From positions 1 to 64,000 of the IMG/VR virus record IMGVR_UViG_3300031963_000080: 64,000 bases of DNA; one strand, written 5' to 3'. Shown piece after piece: positions 39,016 through 48,263 of this stretch (position 1 is its first letter; every line of letters starts with the position of its first letter). The notes beneath the pieces were generated by a model. The model made no database searches and was not told where the DNA came from. It saw nothing but the letters and a program-made list of their open reading frames with translations. Both the position numbers and the translations under genes were made by a program. This DNA is from a virus.

Positions 39016-39432
39016 TCAAACATCTCCTTCTTTGCGATTTTCAGAACGATATACATCAAATGTTCCTTCCGGATAACGAGCACTCAACTTTTCGTAATTC
39101 ATTTGAAGAATCTCATCAAATGTAGTATCAAGTGCCATACATGCTTGAGCAAGATACCAACAAAGGTCTCCTAATTCTCGTTTCATATGAAAAACATTTT
39201 CTTCGTTATATGGTTTTCCTTGTAGAAAAATTTTCTTTACCACTTCAGTAAATTCACCTGCTTCGGCACTCAGTCCATAAGCAGCGGTCATAAGACGAGG
39301 GATATCGGCATCTTGTGCTTCCAACTCTGATAACCTAGAAAGAAGAGCAGAAAAGTCAGAACTAGCAGAACTTGTAGTTTGGCGAACAAAATCAATGTAC
39401 TTGTCATTATCAATTTTTTGATCATTTTTCAT
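39016..39432 (-). CDS. mazG: MazG-type nucleotide pyrophosphohydrolase
   Basis: 138 aa. All-alpha MazG motif: LSAEAGEFTEVVKKIFLQGK (ExxE) and RELGDLCWYLAQACMAL (ExxD). A typical cyanophage form, which hydrolyses (d)NTPs with preference for dGTP/dCTP in characterised relatives. Overlaps the helicase gene by one base. Confidence 0.93.
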   Translation of the reverse strand: MKNDQKIDNDKYIDFVRQTTSSASSDFSALLSRLSELEAQDADIPRLMTAAYGLSAEAGEFTEVVKKIFLQGKPYNEENVFHMKRELGDLCWYLAQACMALDTTFDEILQMNYEKLSARYPEGTFDVYRSENRKEGDV

Positions 39433-40814
39433 CAGAAAGTAAAGCTCCTAAATTTTTGTTTGAAATCAGATTGGTGTTCCTCGTCATTATACTCTTCTTC
39501 CTGTCCGGAGTCAAGTATGTCCTTTTGTGCTGATTGATCAACATCATAAAGACGCATCTTTGACCTATCGATACCAATGACAAATTTTTTATAGGTTGAT
39601 TTGTCACTATATCTATTTTTTAGTTGCTTGACCAAAATTTGATTTAATTGCTCTAATTCATCAGTTGATATCAAAGCAAAAAGAAAATCGGCAGTCGCTG
39701 GGAGACCAAAAGACTCAGAGGTATCGGTCAATTCTGGATCAGAGGAAGCAAATCCAGATCTAGTAGTTTGTGTGGCACTCATAATTGGAACATTAAATTC
39801 TACCGCAAGACCCCTAAGTTCTTCTGCAATAGATTTTACATATGAGTATGAGTTCACAGAAATATTCCCTTTGTACCTACTAGATGAGCATATGTTCAAA
39901 TAATCAATAAAAATCACATCAGGTTTAAATGATTTTTTAAGTGCTAGCTCATTTAATAGTGCTTTAAAGTGCCCAGCATGGGCAGATGCAGTCGGATATT
40001 CTTTAATAATCAAAGATCCCTGAGTCTTCTTTGAAATGTTATTAATTTTACTTTCAAATGTAGATTTAGTTAGATCTTTAATATCTTTAATGTTTACATT
40101 CATTTGATTTGCATCAATTCGCTCAGCAATTTTTTCCTCTGCCATTTCAAGCGTAATGTATAGTACATTCCGTCCTTGGAGCAAGTAGGAGCCAGCCACA
40201 TGGCACATGAATAAAGATTTGCCGACATTTGTACCAGCAAGTGCGATGTTAAGAGTTTTAGGAGAGAGCCCACCATTCGTAATTTTGTTAAAGTAATCCA
40301 GATCAAATTCAAGTTTATTCTCCTTTCTATTATAATACTCATAGCGTTGATCATAATCTTGAAGGTAATCATGACCAACATGATTATCAAAACTTACCGA
40401 TAATGCATCTGATAAAATTGATGGTATGGAATCTCTGTTTTTATCTTCATTTTTACCGTCAGCAATTTGAATAGACTCCATAAGTGCAAGATAAATTGCC
40501 CTATCTCTACACCATTTTTCAGTAGTGTCAATCAACCACTGAAGTTCTGCTGGAGAATTGTCAAAAGAATCTATAATTGATACTATCTCTTTATAAAAAG
40601 TTTCATTTAGATCTGTTCTTTTGTCTACCTCAATTAATAATGCTTCCTTAGTGGCTGGTTTATTATATTCATTAATGAAAGAGTATATCTCATCAAAAAT
40701 AATTTTTAGGTTATAATCTTGAAAATAATCCTTCCGTAAAAAAGGAAGTACTTTCCTAATGTAGTCTTCATTGTAAATTAGATTCCTTAAAATTAAAAGC
40801 TCAATTTTTTCCAT
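39432..40814 (-). CDS. Replicative DNA helicase, T4 gp41 / DnaB-like
   Basis: 460 aa. RecA-fold with Walker A AGTNVGKSLF, ITLEMAEEKIAERI, Walker B VIFIDYLNI and MSATQTTRSG. N-terminal helical domain about 160 residues. Loaded on the lagging strand with the primase. Overlaps mazG and uvsX by one base each. Confidence 0.95.
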   Translation of the reverse strand: MEKIELLILRNLIYNEDYIRKVLPFLRKDYFQDYNLKIIFDEIYSFINEYNKPATKEALLIEVDKRTDLNETFYKEIVSIIDSFDNSPAELQWLIDTTEKWCRDRAIYLALMESIQIADGKNEDKNRDSIPSILSDALSVSFDNHVGHDYLQDYDQRYEYYNRKENKLEFDLDYFNKITNGGLSPKTLNIALAGTNVGKSLFMCHVAGSYLLQGRNVLYITLEMAEEKIAERIDANQMNVNIKDIKDLTKSTFESKINNISKKTQGSLIIKEYPTASAHAGHFKALLNELALKKSFKPDVIFIDYLNICSSSRYKGNISVNSYSYVKSIAEELRGLAVEFNVPIMSATQTTRSGFASSDPELTDTSESFGLPATADFLFALISTDELEQLNQILVKQLKNRYSDKSTYKKFVIGIDRSKMRLYDVDQSAQKDILDSGQEEEYNDEEHQSDFKQKFRSFTF

Positions 40815-41818
40815 TAATTACCATAACTAAATTGTGACTTTGCAATTTCATCAAGCTTTTGCATTATTTCATCAGTGAAATATTCTTCTGGATTTGCTAA
40901 TATTTGCTTACCATATATCTTCTTTCCATTGATTTCATAACGACCTGCTTTGTTTTCCCAAAGTCCACCAAGTTCTCCAAGTTCGAGAAGCCCATAATAT
41001 CTGTCCAAACCACGCTCATCATAAAACAAACGAACCTCCACATCTTTGTTTTCTTTACTCAAACGAGACTTGGCAGTTTTTGCTTTAATAATGTTTCCGA
41101 CAATTTCTGTCCCATCTTTTTCTTTTTTCTTGCTGAGATATACGATAGTGGAAGCGGCATACTTAAGACCACTACCACCACCCATCTCTTTAGTAGGAAC
41201 ATAAGCACCAATGACATCATAAGTATGATTAGTAACAATCATTGGAATTTTTGCTTGTCCAAGTTTCAATGTAAGCATACGAAATGCTCCTTTAATCAAT
41301 TGAGATTTGGTCATGTCCCGAACTTCCTTATCATTCAGTGCATCATTAATCTCCTTACTTGTGGAAAGCATTCCCAAAGAGTCTAACACAAACATACAAG
41401 GATTGCGTTCCCCTTCAGGTTTTTTCATATACATATCTACTGCCTTGAGTGCCGTTCCACGAAACTCTTCAACAGTAACAACATTGACAACCACAAGACG
41501 AGAAGTATCAATTCCACGAGATTCTAGGAGAGATTTGGTAATAGCAGCTTCAGTATCAAAGTAGAGGCAATAACCATTGGGATTATTATCGAGGAAATTC
41601 TTAACAACGGCGAGACTGAAGAAAGTTTTTCCAGTACTAGACTCTCCAGCAATAGCAGTAATCTTATTCCCAGATACGCCGCCAAATATACTACCTGAAA
41701 CCAGTGCATTAAAAATATATGAACCCGTGTCAACATAAGTCTCAGTCTCATCAATTTCGGAAGCAAGTTGCGTATACTCGCCACCGATTTCTTTTACAAT
41801 GTCCTTTAAAAAATCCAT
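40814..41818 (-). CDS. uvsX: UvsX recombinase (RecA-like)
   Basis: 334 aa. Walker A AGESSTGKTFF at about residue 57, Walker B CMFVLDSLGML, and IVTNHTYDVIG. Forms presynaptic filaments with UvsY (57.7 kb) for recombination-dependent replication. An AAGGAG ribosome site and a promoter in the end of gene 43 lie upstream. Confidence 0.96.
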   Translation of the reverse strand: MDFLKDIVKEIGGEYTQLASEIDETETYVDTGSYIFNALVSGSIFGGVSGNKITAIAGESSTGKTFFSLAVVKNFLDNNPNGYCLYFDTEAAITKSLLESRGIDTSRLVVVNVVTVEEFRGTALKAVDMYMKKPEGERNPCMFVLDSLGMLSTSKEINDALNDKEVRDMTKSQLIKGAFRMLTLKLGQAKIPMIVTNHTYDVIGAYVPTKEMGGGSGLKYAASTIVYLSKKKEKDGTEIVGNIIKAKTAKSRLSKENKDVEVRLFYDERGLDRYYGLLELGELGGLWENKAGRYEINGKKIYGKQILANPEEYFTDEIMQKLDEIAKSQFSYGN

Positions 41819-41839
41819 AAGTTTCTCCTTAGTAATTCC

Positions 41840-41868
41840 AATATACCACTAAACAAAAAAAGAATCAA
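41840..41868 (-). promoter_or_regulatory. Promoter of uvsX-gp41-mazG
   Basis: TTGATT (41868-41863), 17-bp T-rich spacer, TATATT (41845-41840), overlapping the stop of the DNA polymerase gene. Confidence 0.65.
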
Positions 41869-44353
41869 GTGTTGTTTTTTTCTCAATATTCCAACCAATA
41901 ATATCTAGAATCGCTCTCAATGGTTTGAGGAAGGTCTTTTCAAACTGCATTTCATAATCTACATATTTTTTTAGTTCAAACTCTGGAGGCAAAGTTTGAA
42001 TAAAAGCAATTACATTTTCGTGAATTGGATTTGGTAATTTGAGATAACAAAACTTAATTTTTTCTCCATTTTTAATCATTGAATATTTTTTCTGTAGCTT
42101 ATATTCTTTGATGTAATGATTATAGAGAATTGATCCTCTAACATGAATTGGCGTAGACTTGACATACATAGTCAAATTAGATTTAAATTTTGTCAATTCA
42201 TTTACTGACTTGGGAAAAGAAACTTCTTCCGGAGTCAATTCGAAAAAATCTCTTCTTGCAGTCGAAATGAAATCAATCAATTCATCTTCAGTCGATGTCA
42301 TAATAAGCTTAATTGCTTTTTTAATCCTATCTCGACAGAAAGCAGGAGTAGAAGATCTAATAGCTTCGATTCCAGTCATAGCCAGCTCTGGCTCTGAATA
42401 TCTTACTCCCTCATTGTCCCAAACATTAGCAATGTATCTTTTTTTAGAAATAAAAACTGCTCGATCAGTTATCTTTTCTCGTTTCATATGCAATTTGTGT
42501 GCATATGCATTCAGATATTCTGCTAGTTCTTTATAAGAACAATCAACATATTCTTGAATTTTTGTAGAGAAAATTTGATCCAGAAAATCAATAATTTCCA
42601 ATTTGGATGGATTTTTGTTTTTATAAATCATGTCCACTAATGGCTTCATGTTCAAAAATGCAGAATCAGTGTCACAATACACAACATAATCAGTATCTTC
42701 AGTTTTCAAAATTTTATTGAGATACTGATTGAATTTCATTTCAATCCAACGAATTGCTAGCTGTCCAGTGTAAGTTACTGCCTCTGCGTTTCTCAGATCA
42801 TAAAACCTAAAATATGGATTCCCAGTTGCACCATAGCAAGAATTCAAACAAACTTTAATTGATTGCTCCTTAACACTATACATCGAAATTTGCTTCTTGA
42901 GTTTAACTTCATGAGTTTTTTCATACTCCTTTTTCAACTCTTTCATCTTATCTTTGTATAGTTTCCTTTTCTGGAACATCTTATCAAGAAGTTCAGGAAG
43001 AAATCCCATTTTATCTTTTTTATACATTGATCCATTTGGACAAACAGAATATTGACAATCTGTTGGTATCCGTGTGGTTTTATCCAAGATAGAATCAATT
43101 GATATATTAGAAAATCGTTTCTCAACTAATGTGTCTGGACTTATATTCAATCCCATCATAATATGAGGATAAAGAGAAGTTAAGTCCATGCTTACAACAT
43201 AATCATAAGAACCAGGAATCGGCTCTTTTACAAATGCACCCACAAATTTGTCTGACTTCTCTTTCCCCTCGCCTTTCAATGGGATCACAATATTTTTACG
43301 ACGAAGGTAGTTGTAAATGATAGTATCCCACATTCTAACCTGATAGAAAACATCTTCAAAATTAGTTTTAGAATCATATGCGAGCATGATTGCCAATTCA
43401 ACCATGTGAAGCTTATCTTCTAGTTTGTTGACGAGTTCAGTGTCAATGACATTATATTCTACGAATGTGTCCCAATCACTATCATAAAAATCCTTAAAAG
43501 TTTCATATTGACTATGATCCAATTTATTTTGACCTAGCTCATTAAATGCAATCGTATCTAGTCTAAAGTTTTCAGGTTTTTTGAATGAATATTTTTTATA
43601 TAGATCGAAATAATCTATAATAGATACTCCAAAAATATCATAGATTGTTTGTTTTTCGCCTATTCTAACTTCAACTTGCTTATCGGAAATCCAGTTATAA
43701 GGAGACAACTTTCTCGTTTCTTTTTCTCCTATTAATCTGTACATCCTACCAATGATGTAAGCAAAGTCATAGTATAGACAATTCCAACCAGTAACGATCT
43801 CTGGTGTATTGTTTTGCCAAAAATCAAGAAAAGAATAAATTAGAGCAGTTTCATCTACACAATAAAAATACTTATGATTTTCTAGTTTTTTTCCGAATTT
43901 CCTGGTTCCCCAAGTATAGATTTTTTTCGATACATAATCTTGGATTGTAATCAGTAAAATTTCTTCATCACAAGTTTTTGGGTCAGGGAATCCATTTTCA
44001 GAAGAAACCTCAATATCTATTGCCCAAATAGAAATTCTAGAAATGTCATAATCAATTTGTTCTTCCGAATAATTGTCTGAAATATACTGATAGATTGGAG
44101 TTTCATTTCCATAAATTTTAAATCCCTCTACATCTTTATACTTATCAACATATTCTCTAGATTCTTTGATCGTTCCTGGTTGAATTGGTTTTACACATTT
44201 TCCATCTAATGTCTTATATTCTGTTTTTACATTAGATGAAACATAAAAGGTAGGATGATAATCTACCGTTTGAGTGAATTTTTCTCCATTTTCATACCCT
44301 CGAACATAGATCTTATTCCCGAGTTGTTTGACATTTGTGTACCAACGCATCAC
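41849..44353 (-). CDS. DNA polymerase, T4 gp43 family B
   Basis: 834 aa, uninterrupted. Exonuclease site IWAIDIEVSSENG, then Exo II in WNCLYYDFAYI, polymerase motif A SMDLTSLYPHIM, motif B KVCLNSCYGATGN and motif C YVVYCDTDSAFL. Begins 4 bp inside the small Sm-like gene. No intron or intein seen. Confidence 0.97.
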   Translation of the reverse strand: MMRWYTNVKQLGNKIYVRGYENGEKFTQTVDYHPTFYVSSNVKTEYKTLDGKCVKPIQPGTIKESREYVDKYKDVEGFKIYGNETPIYQYISDNYSEEQIDYDISRISIWAIDIEVSSENGFPDPKTCDEEILLITIQDYVSKKIYTWGTRKFGKKLENHKYFYCVDETALIYSFLDFWQNNTPEIVTGWNCLYYDFAYIIGRMYRLIGEKETRKLSPYNWISDKQVEVRIGEKQTIYDIFGVSIIDYFDLYKKYSFKKPENFRLDTIAFNELGQNKLDHSQYETFKDFYDSDWDTFVEYNVIDTELVNKLEDKLHMVELAIMLAYDSKTNFEDVFYQVRMWDTIIYNYLRRKNIVIPLKGEGKEKSDKFVGAFVKEPIPGSYDYVVSMDLTSLYPHIMMGLNISPDTLVEKRFSNISIDSILDKTTRIPTDCQYSVCPNGSMYKKDKMGFLPELLDKMFQKRKLYKDKMKELKKEYEKTHEVKLKKQISMYSVKEQSIKVCLNSCYGATGNPYFRFYDLRNAEAVTYTGQLAIRWIEMKFNQYLNKILKTEDTDYVVYCDTDSAFLNMKPLVDMIYKNKNPSKLEIIDFLDQIFSTKIQEYVDCSYKELAEYLNAYAHKLHMKREKITDRAVFISKKRYIANVWDNEGVRYSEPELAMTGIEAIRSSTPAFCRDRIKKAIKLIMTSTEDELIDFISTARRDFFELTPEEVSFPKSVNELTKFKSNLTMYVKSTPIHVRGSILYNHYIKEYKLQKKYSMIKNGEKIKFCYLKLPNPIHENVIAFIQTLPPEFELKKYVDYEMQFEKTFLKPLRAILDIIGWNIEKKTTLDSFFV

Positions 44354-44646
44354 TTTCTAATTAGAATTTTGTATTTATCGAGAATTGAAGTTTTTGGGTC
44401 AATGATTGTAAGTATTTTATCTGAGCTCATTAAAAATACTTTTTGTTCTGTTACTTCCATTAGCCATGGTCTTAGCGTAATTGTTTCCAAAAGTTTATCA
44501 GTAACAATTAGATATGGGTCAGAAAGTTTACAATTTGGTTCTCCTATATCTGCTACCACTTCTTCAATTTTAGCTATTAGTCTTTGCCCATTTTCTAAGA
44601 CTAACAATTTTACAAATTCATTAGACTCAATGGCTGCCTCTTCCAT
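44350..44646 (-). CDS. Sm-like small protein before gp43
   Basis: 98 aa, beta-rich: KLLVLENGQRLIAKIEEV, DPYLIVTDKLLETITLRPWL, KVFLMSSDKILTIIDPK. This order resembles an Sm/LSm fold, and the gene at 55786-56187 encodes a longer relative. It is ATGA-coupled to the polymerase gene, so it may bind RNA or regulate replication genes (inference). Confidence 0.6.
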   Translation of the reverse strand: MEEAAIESNEFVKLLVLENGQRLIAKIEEVVADIGEPNCKLSDPYLIVTDKLLETITLRPWLMEVTEQKVFLMSSDKILTIIDPKTSILDKYKILIRK

Positions 44647-44667
44647 GGTAATGCCTCAACAGCCCCC

Positions 44668-44696
44668 ATTATAGCACAAAAAAATGGGGGAGTCAA
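44668..44696 (-). promoter_or_regulatory. Promoter of the gp43 operon, fused to a terminator
   Basis: TTGACT (44696-44691), 17-bp spacer containing T7, TATAAT (44673-44668). The -35 box lies in the 3' arm of the upstream terminator. The -10 region is bracketed by CCCCCATT/AATGGGGG. Confidence 0.85.
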
Positions 44697-44718
44697 CTGG
44701 ATTTTGCCAGTTCTCCCC
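44678..44718 (-). terminator. Terminator of the hsp20 transcript
   Basis: Minus-strand GGGGAG-AACTGG-CAAAAT-CCAGTT-GA-CTCCCC, a two-part stem, followed by CATTTTTTT. Confidence 0.82.
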
Positions 44719-44745
44719 TTTGCGCCGACGATATTCAATTACTAT

Positions 44746-45177
44746 TTAGAACCAAATTTTTTTCTTTTGGTGCTCTGGTACTATCTTTACTAATTTAACA
44801 GAAAGAAGTCCATCATCAAATGTCACTTCTTTAACTTCAACATCATCAGATATAGTCCAAGATCTGGTGAATGCTCTTTGTGCCAAGCCATGATGGACAT
44901 ATTCTTTTCCGGAATCTAATTCCTTTTCACCTTCAATGAATAATTTATTGTTCTCTGTGTATACCGTAATTTGATTTTTCTTGAATCCGGCAAGAGCAAG
45001 TTCTAACCTAAATTCTGTGTTGCTTTCTTTAATGACATTGTATGGAGGGTAGTTTGATTCTGTCTGATGTAATGCACCAAACCTGTGGAACCATTCGTCC
45101 ATTCCAATAGAATATTTTTCAACATCATTTAAAAATTTTTCAATATTTCCAGTATTATATTGAACTAATGCGTTCAT
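44746..45177 (-). CDS. Small heat-shock protein Hsp20
   Basis: 143 aa. Alpha-crystallin domain at about residues 45-130: YNVIKESNTEFRLELALAGF, ENNKLFIEGEKEL, the GLAQRAFTRSW block and a final strand LLSVKLVKIVPE. Binds unfolded proteins in oligomers. Ribosome-binding site AAAGGAG and a leader hairpin precede it. Confidence 0.94.
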   Translation of the reverse strand: MNALVQYNTGNIEKFLNDVEKYSIGMDEWFHRFGALHQTESNYPPYNVIKESNTEFRLELALAGFKKNQITVYTENNKLFIEGEKELDSGKEYVHHGLAQRAFTRSWTISDDVEVKEVTFDDGLLSVKLVKIVPEHQKKKIWF

Positions 45178-45205
45178 TTGTTGTCTCCTTTAAAAGCGAG
45201 TGTAG

Positions 45206-45230
45206 ATGTCAAACCCGAAGCATTTGACAT
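45206..45230 (-). promoter_or_regulatory. Stem-loop in the hsp20 leader
   Basis: Perfect 8-bp inverted repeat ATGTCAAA/TTTGACAT with 9-nt loop, 29 bp before the start codon. A TATAAAATA late-like box lies about 10 bp upstream. Could stabilise the mRNA or respond to temperature. Confidence 0.6.
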
Positions 45231-45251
45231 TACTATTTTATAAGAGGACAT

Positions 45252-45277
45252 AAAAAAAGGGAAGTTCGGAACTCCCC
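45252..45277 (-). terminator. Terminator after regA
   Basis: GGGGAGTTC/GAACTTCCC hairpin with a tight loop, followed by seven T on the minus strand. Confidence 0.82.
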
Positions 45278-45283
45278 ACAATT

Positions 45284-45721
45284 TTATTCGGTTTCCATTA
45301 CTTTTTTCTTAGATCCTATCGAGTATTTCGCCTCAAGAATCCAATCGTCCTTTTCTTTATATGGAAGAACTTTAATTTGATTTAATGGTGCAATATCAGA
45401 AACTTTATCTGGGTTTACTACCGTGACTAATCCCCAGTCAGATAGAAGTTTAATGATGCGATTGCGACGCTGAACATCATTAACTGTCAGATTAGCGTGT
45501 TTGCCGTCAAGGGCAAAAAGCTCTTTAAAACTCACCAAATAATATTTCCCTTGTTTATGTAAAATATGCACAGATTGGTATAGCTTTTTTTCTTTTCTGG
45601 AAGCAACACCAATTCTAGTTAGAGTTTCTCTTACTTTGAGAAAGTCATCAGGTTCAGATAAAATTATCTCAACCATCATGTCAGGTGTCCATTTTACCTG
45701 AGGTTCATTAATACTAGTCAT
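45284..45721 (-). CDS. regA: RegA translational repressor
   Basis: 145 aa. Strong match to the T4 RegA pattern: EPDDFLKVRETLTRIGVAS, LYQSVHILHKQGKYYLVSFK, LLSDWGLVTVV and a C-terminal SIGSKK. It binds start regions of early mRNAs and lowers their translation. Lies after gp62 as in T4. Confidence 0.95.
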   Translation of the reverse strand: MTSINEPQVKWTPDMMVEIILSEPDDFLKVRETLTRIGVASRKEKKLYQSVHILHKQGKYYLVSFKELFALDGKHANLTVNDVQRRNRIIKLLSDWGLVTVVNPDKVSDIAPLNQIKVLPYKEKDDWILEAKYSIGSKKKVMETE

Positions 45722-46110
45722 CTCGTTCCACCAATATCAAGTTTAGATTTAATAAAGTTAATTTGATCTTCAGACAGAATTTTCAAAATTTGAGAGGCTT
45801 TCTCGTCATTATATCCATAATATTGTTTTATGTATTCTAAATTCTGTATTTTATCTTTTGTGATCCAAGAAGAAAATCTCTTCTTTTTTCTTATACTATT
45901 TAGATAAAACAAATATTGCATATCTTTATTAAGACTGCAATTAATATTCATTTCATTTGCAAACAAGATAGTATCAATGTGTGCAGAAAGACATCTATTG
46001 ATAATATATGGTGGATACGATTTGATGTTATCCGAATCACTAAGTATTAGATTTTCTTTTGTCGAATTTATAGAATTCAACCAATCTTTTAATTCATATT
46101 TTATTTCCAT
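45718..46110 (-). CDS. Clamp-loader small subunit, T4 gp62-like
   Basis: 130 aa. YPPYIINRCLSAHIDTILFA and DMQYLFYLNSIRKKKRFSSW match gp62. Forms the clamp loader with gp44. Shorter than T4 gp62, as in cyanophages. Overlaps both neighbours. Confidence 0.92.
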   Translation of the reverse strand: MEIKYELKDWLNSINSTKENLILSDSDNIKSYPPYIINRCLSAHIDTILFANEMNINCSLNKDMQYLFYLNSIRKKKRFSSWITKDKIQNLEYIKQYYGYNDEKASQILKILSEDQINFIKSKLDIGGTR

Positions 46111-47039
46111 TCTACTTCACACATAATTTCAGTAAGACACGCAAGAAGATTTATTTCGTTATCTGCAACAAAAGCACTCCTATACTGATACTTAGAAATG
46201 ACCAGAATTGCTGCTGGTATAGTTGATTCTACAGCAGAATCATATAAACAATCATATACTTTTCTAAGAACAATATTTGGATCATTATCCATATTTTGGA
46301 TGACCCATTTGCGGACTTCTGTAAAATTCCTATCTTTTAAGAATTTTACCAATCCCGAAATCTTTACCTCATATACATTTGCTAGTATGCCAGAATCGAC
46401 TTTTCCTCCAGAAGAATATCTCTGTATCTCGTTAAGAGTTCGCCTAAAATCGGGAAAATATTTATTAATCAACCCAACAATAGCTGCAGTCTCGTATTCA
46501 ATTTTTTCTTTGCTGAGAATATCAACAATCCTCTTCATAAAATCTGCTGCTAGTTTTGGCTTTTCTTTTGGTGGAATGGAAAAGTCAATAACTGCAGCAC
46601 GAGAATGTAGTGGTGGAATTAATTTATTTTTATAATTACATGTGAAAATAAAAGTACAATTTGTCTGTAGTTCTTCTATCGAAGCCCTCAATGCAAGCTG
46701 TGCATCATTTGTTAAATTATCTGCCTCATCAATTAGTAGTATCTTTTTTCCAGTATTAGAAAGAGATAAAGTAGAAGCATAATTTTTAACTTTATTTCGA
46801 ATGACATCAATGGATCTCTCATCAGAGCCATTGATAACCATAAAATCCCTATCTAATTCATTGGCCAAAGCTTTAATAGTAGAAGTTTTCCCAATCCCAG
46901 GCGGACCAGAAAGAATCATGTTTGGAACTTTACCAGAATCTCTAGTCTCAGTAAAAAATTTTTTTATTGATTCTGGTAAAATGCACTGCTCCACTGCTTG
47001 TGGGGCATATTTTTCTACAAAAATAAAATCACGGTTCAT
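46101..47039 (-). CDS. Clamp-loader large subunit, T4 gp44 (AAA+)
   Basis: 312 aa. Walker A SGPPGIGKTSTI, Walker B ILLIDEADNL, arginine-finger region LHSRAAVIDF. Opens the gp45 clamp with ATP. Confidence 0.96.
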   Translation of the reverse strand: MNRDFIFVEKYAPQAVEQCILPESIKKFFTETRDSGKVPNMILSGPPGIGKTSTIKALANELDRDFMVINGSDERSIDVIRNKVKNYASTLSLSNTGKKILLIDEADNLTNDAQLALRASIEELQTNCTFIFTCNYKNKLIPPLHSRAAVIDFSIPPKEKPKLAADFMKRIVDILSKEKIEYETAAIVGLINKYFPDFRRTLNEIQRYSSGGKVDSGILANVYEVKISGLVKFLKDRNFTEVRKWVIQNMDNDPNIVLRKVYDCLYDSAVESTIPAAILVISKYQYRSAFVADNEINLLACLTEIMCEVEWK

Positions 47040-47061
47040 AATTAATCAATTCAAATTTTAT

Positions 47062-47574
47062 TTAAATCCAATCGGGTTTTCGCTCTGGCATACGAAGATA
47101 ATTGTCCTTCGCCCAAGGTTTAGATGCAATGTACATCTTGTAAGCAGTAAAAGTGTCAATGCTTGTGTCGAGTTTATACTCATCTGGCATCGCTCTAGTA
47201 AATGATTTTACTTCAGTGATCTTTCCTTTAGGAAAAAGGTAATAAGCATCAACCAATGTCTTATAACAAGAGTGAATTTTATTATACCTCAAAGTATATT
47301 CATCACATAAGTTAAGTCCATGCTTAATCAACCAATAAGCATTATTGGCGTTTTCCATTGCCCACTTGGTGCAGGGATGGTTGCGGAAAGCTCCTTTGTC
47401 TGTTTTGTAAGGAGTCTCATCCGCTTTAAAAAGATGACCATATCCATGTCCCCATTTGTCAGAAGCAACAATAGAGAGCATTTGGCAGCACTCCAAAGGC
47501 ATCTTGACAATGTGTTTATCTGGGAGGCAAATAGCACTCTCAGCTGGCCATGGAGATGTCACAAAGATGTTCAT
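47062..47574 (-). CDS. Hypothetical replication-region protein, 170 aa
   Basis: Begins MNIFVTSPWPAESAICLPDK with HIVKMPLECCQMLSIVA, then NHPCTKWAMENANNAYWLIK. This pattern recurs in cyanophage proteins next to the clamp genes. Conserved His, Lys and Trp residues suggest an enzyme. No secure family; a DNA-repair link is only a guess. Confidence 0.6.
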   Translation of the reverse strand: MNIFVTSPWPAESAICLPDKHIVKMPLECCQMLSIVASDKWGHGYGHLFKADETPYKTDKGAFRNHPCTKWAMENANNAYWLIKHGLNLCDEYTLRYNKIHSCYKTLVDAYYLFPKGKITEVKSFTRAMPDEYKLDTSIDTFTAYKMYIASKPWAKDNYLRMPERKPDWI

Positions 47575-47594
47575 AATAAAAAAAAAGAAATCAA

Positions 47595-48263
47595 TTAATC
47601 ATTAAAAACAGAATCAGGCTCAAGTGCAATATGATACTTAAGTTTCCTTGATTTACTATCAAACCTAGCTAGAAGTCGCTTAGAAATTGTAACATCATAA
47701 GATCCTGGAACAATTTTAATGTTTTCTACTTTGAAATTCATAGTGAACTCATTTTCAGTTTCACCAACAATAATAGAAAATTCATTTGATGTGTCATTCT
47801 TTTTATCCCTGACCACCATACTAATAACACCGTTTTCGCCAACAGCTGCCAAATCCGGAAGCTGATAGATATTTGATGCTTTAAGTAGTTTTTCTAGCTG
47901 AGAGTGATCCAATTGAAACTGGATATCATCACTTGGAACTACAATTTCCTTTTCTGGTGGAGAAACAATCACAGAAGGATCAGCAAAAAAGTATTTTACT
48001 TTACGCTTACCTTCACGGATCGTAAGATATGAATCATTAGAAAAATCTAATTCTGGATTGTCATGTAATCCAATACCATTCAGAAATTGATTCAGATCGT
48101 AAATAGCGAAGTTTTTTGGGAATTCTTCTTGTACTGTTGCCTCGGCAAGAACATTCTTCATCACCGACATTGTTTTCAGTACATTTCCTTCTTTAACAAA
48201 AATAGATTGATTAATAGAAGCGAAATTTTTAAGAATAATCAGGGTATCACTGGAAAGATTCAT
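47595..48263 (-). CDS. Sliding clamp, T4 gp45
   Basis: 222 aa with the two-domain clamp pattern: LIILKNFASINQSIFVKEGN, FAIYDLNQFLNGI, ISMVVRDKKND, and the C-terminal YHIALEPDSVFN. Ring-forming processivity factor, also needed with gp55 for late transcription. Overlaps the next gene by 4 bp. Confidence 0.95.
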   Translation of the reverse strand: MNLSSDTLIILKNFASINQSIFVKEGNVLKTMSVMKNVLAEATVQEEFPKNFAIYDLNQFLNGIGLHDNPELDFSNDSYLTIREGKRKVKYFFADPSVIVSPPEKEIVVPSDDIQFQLDHSQLEKLLKASNIYQLPDLAAVGENGVISMVVRDKKNDTSNEFSIIVGETENEFTMNFKVENIKIVPGSYDVTISKRLLARFDSKSRKLKYHIALEPDSVFND

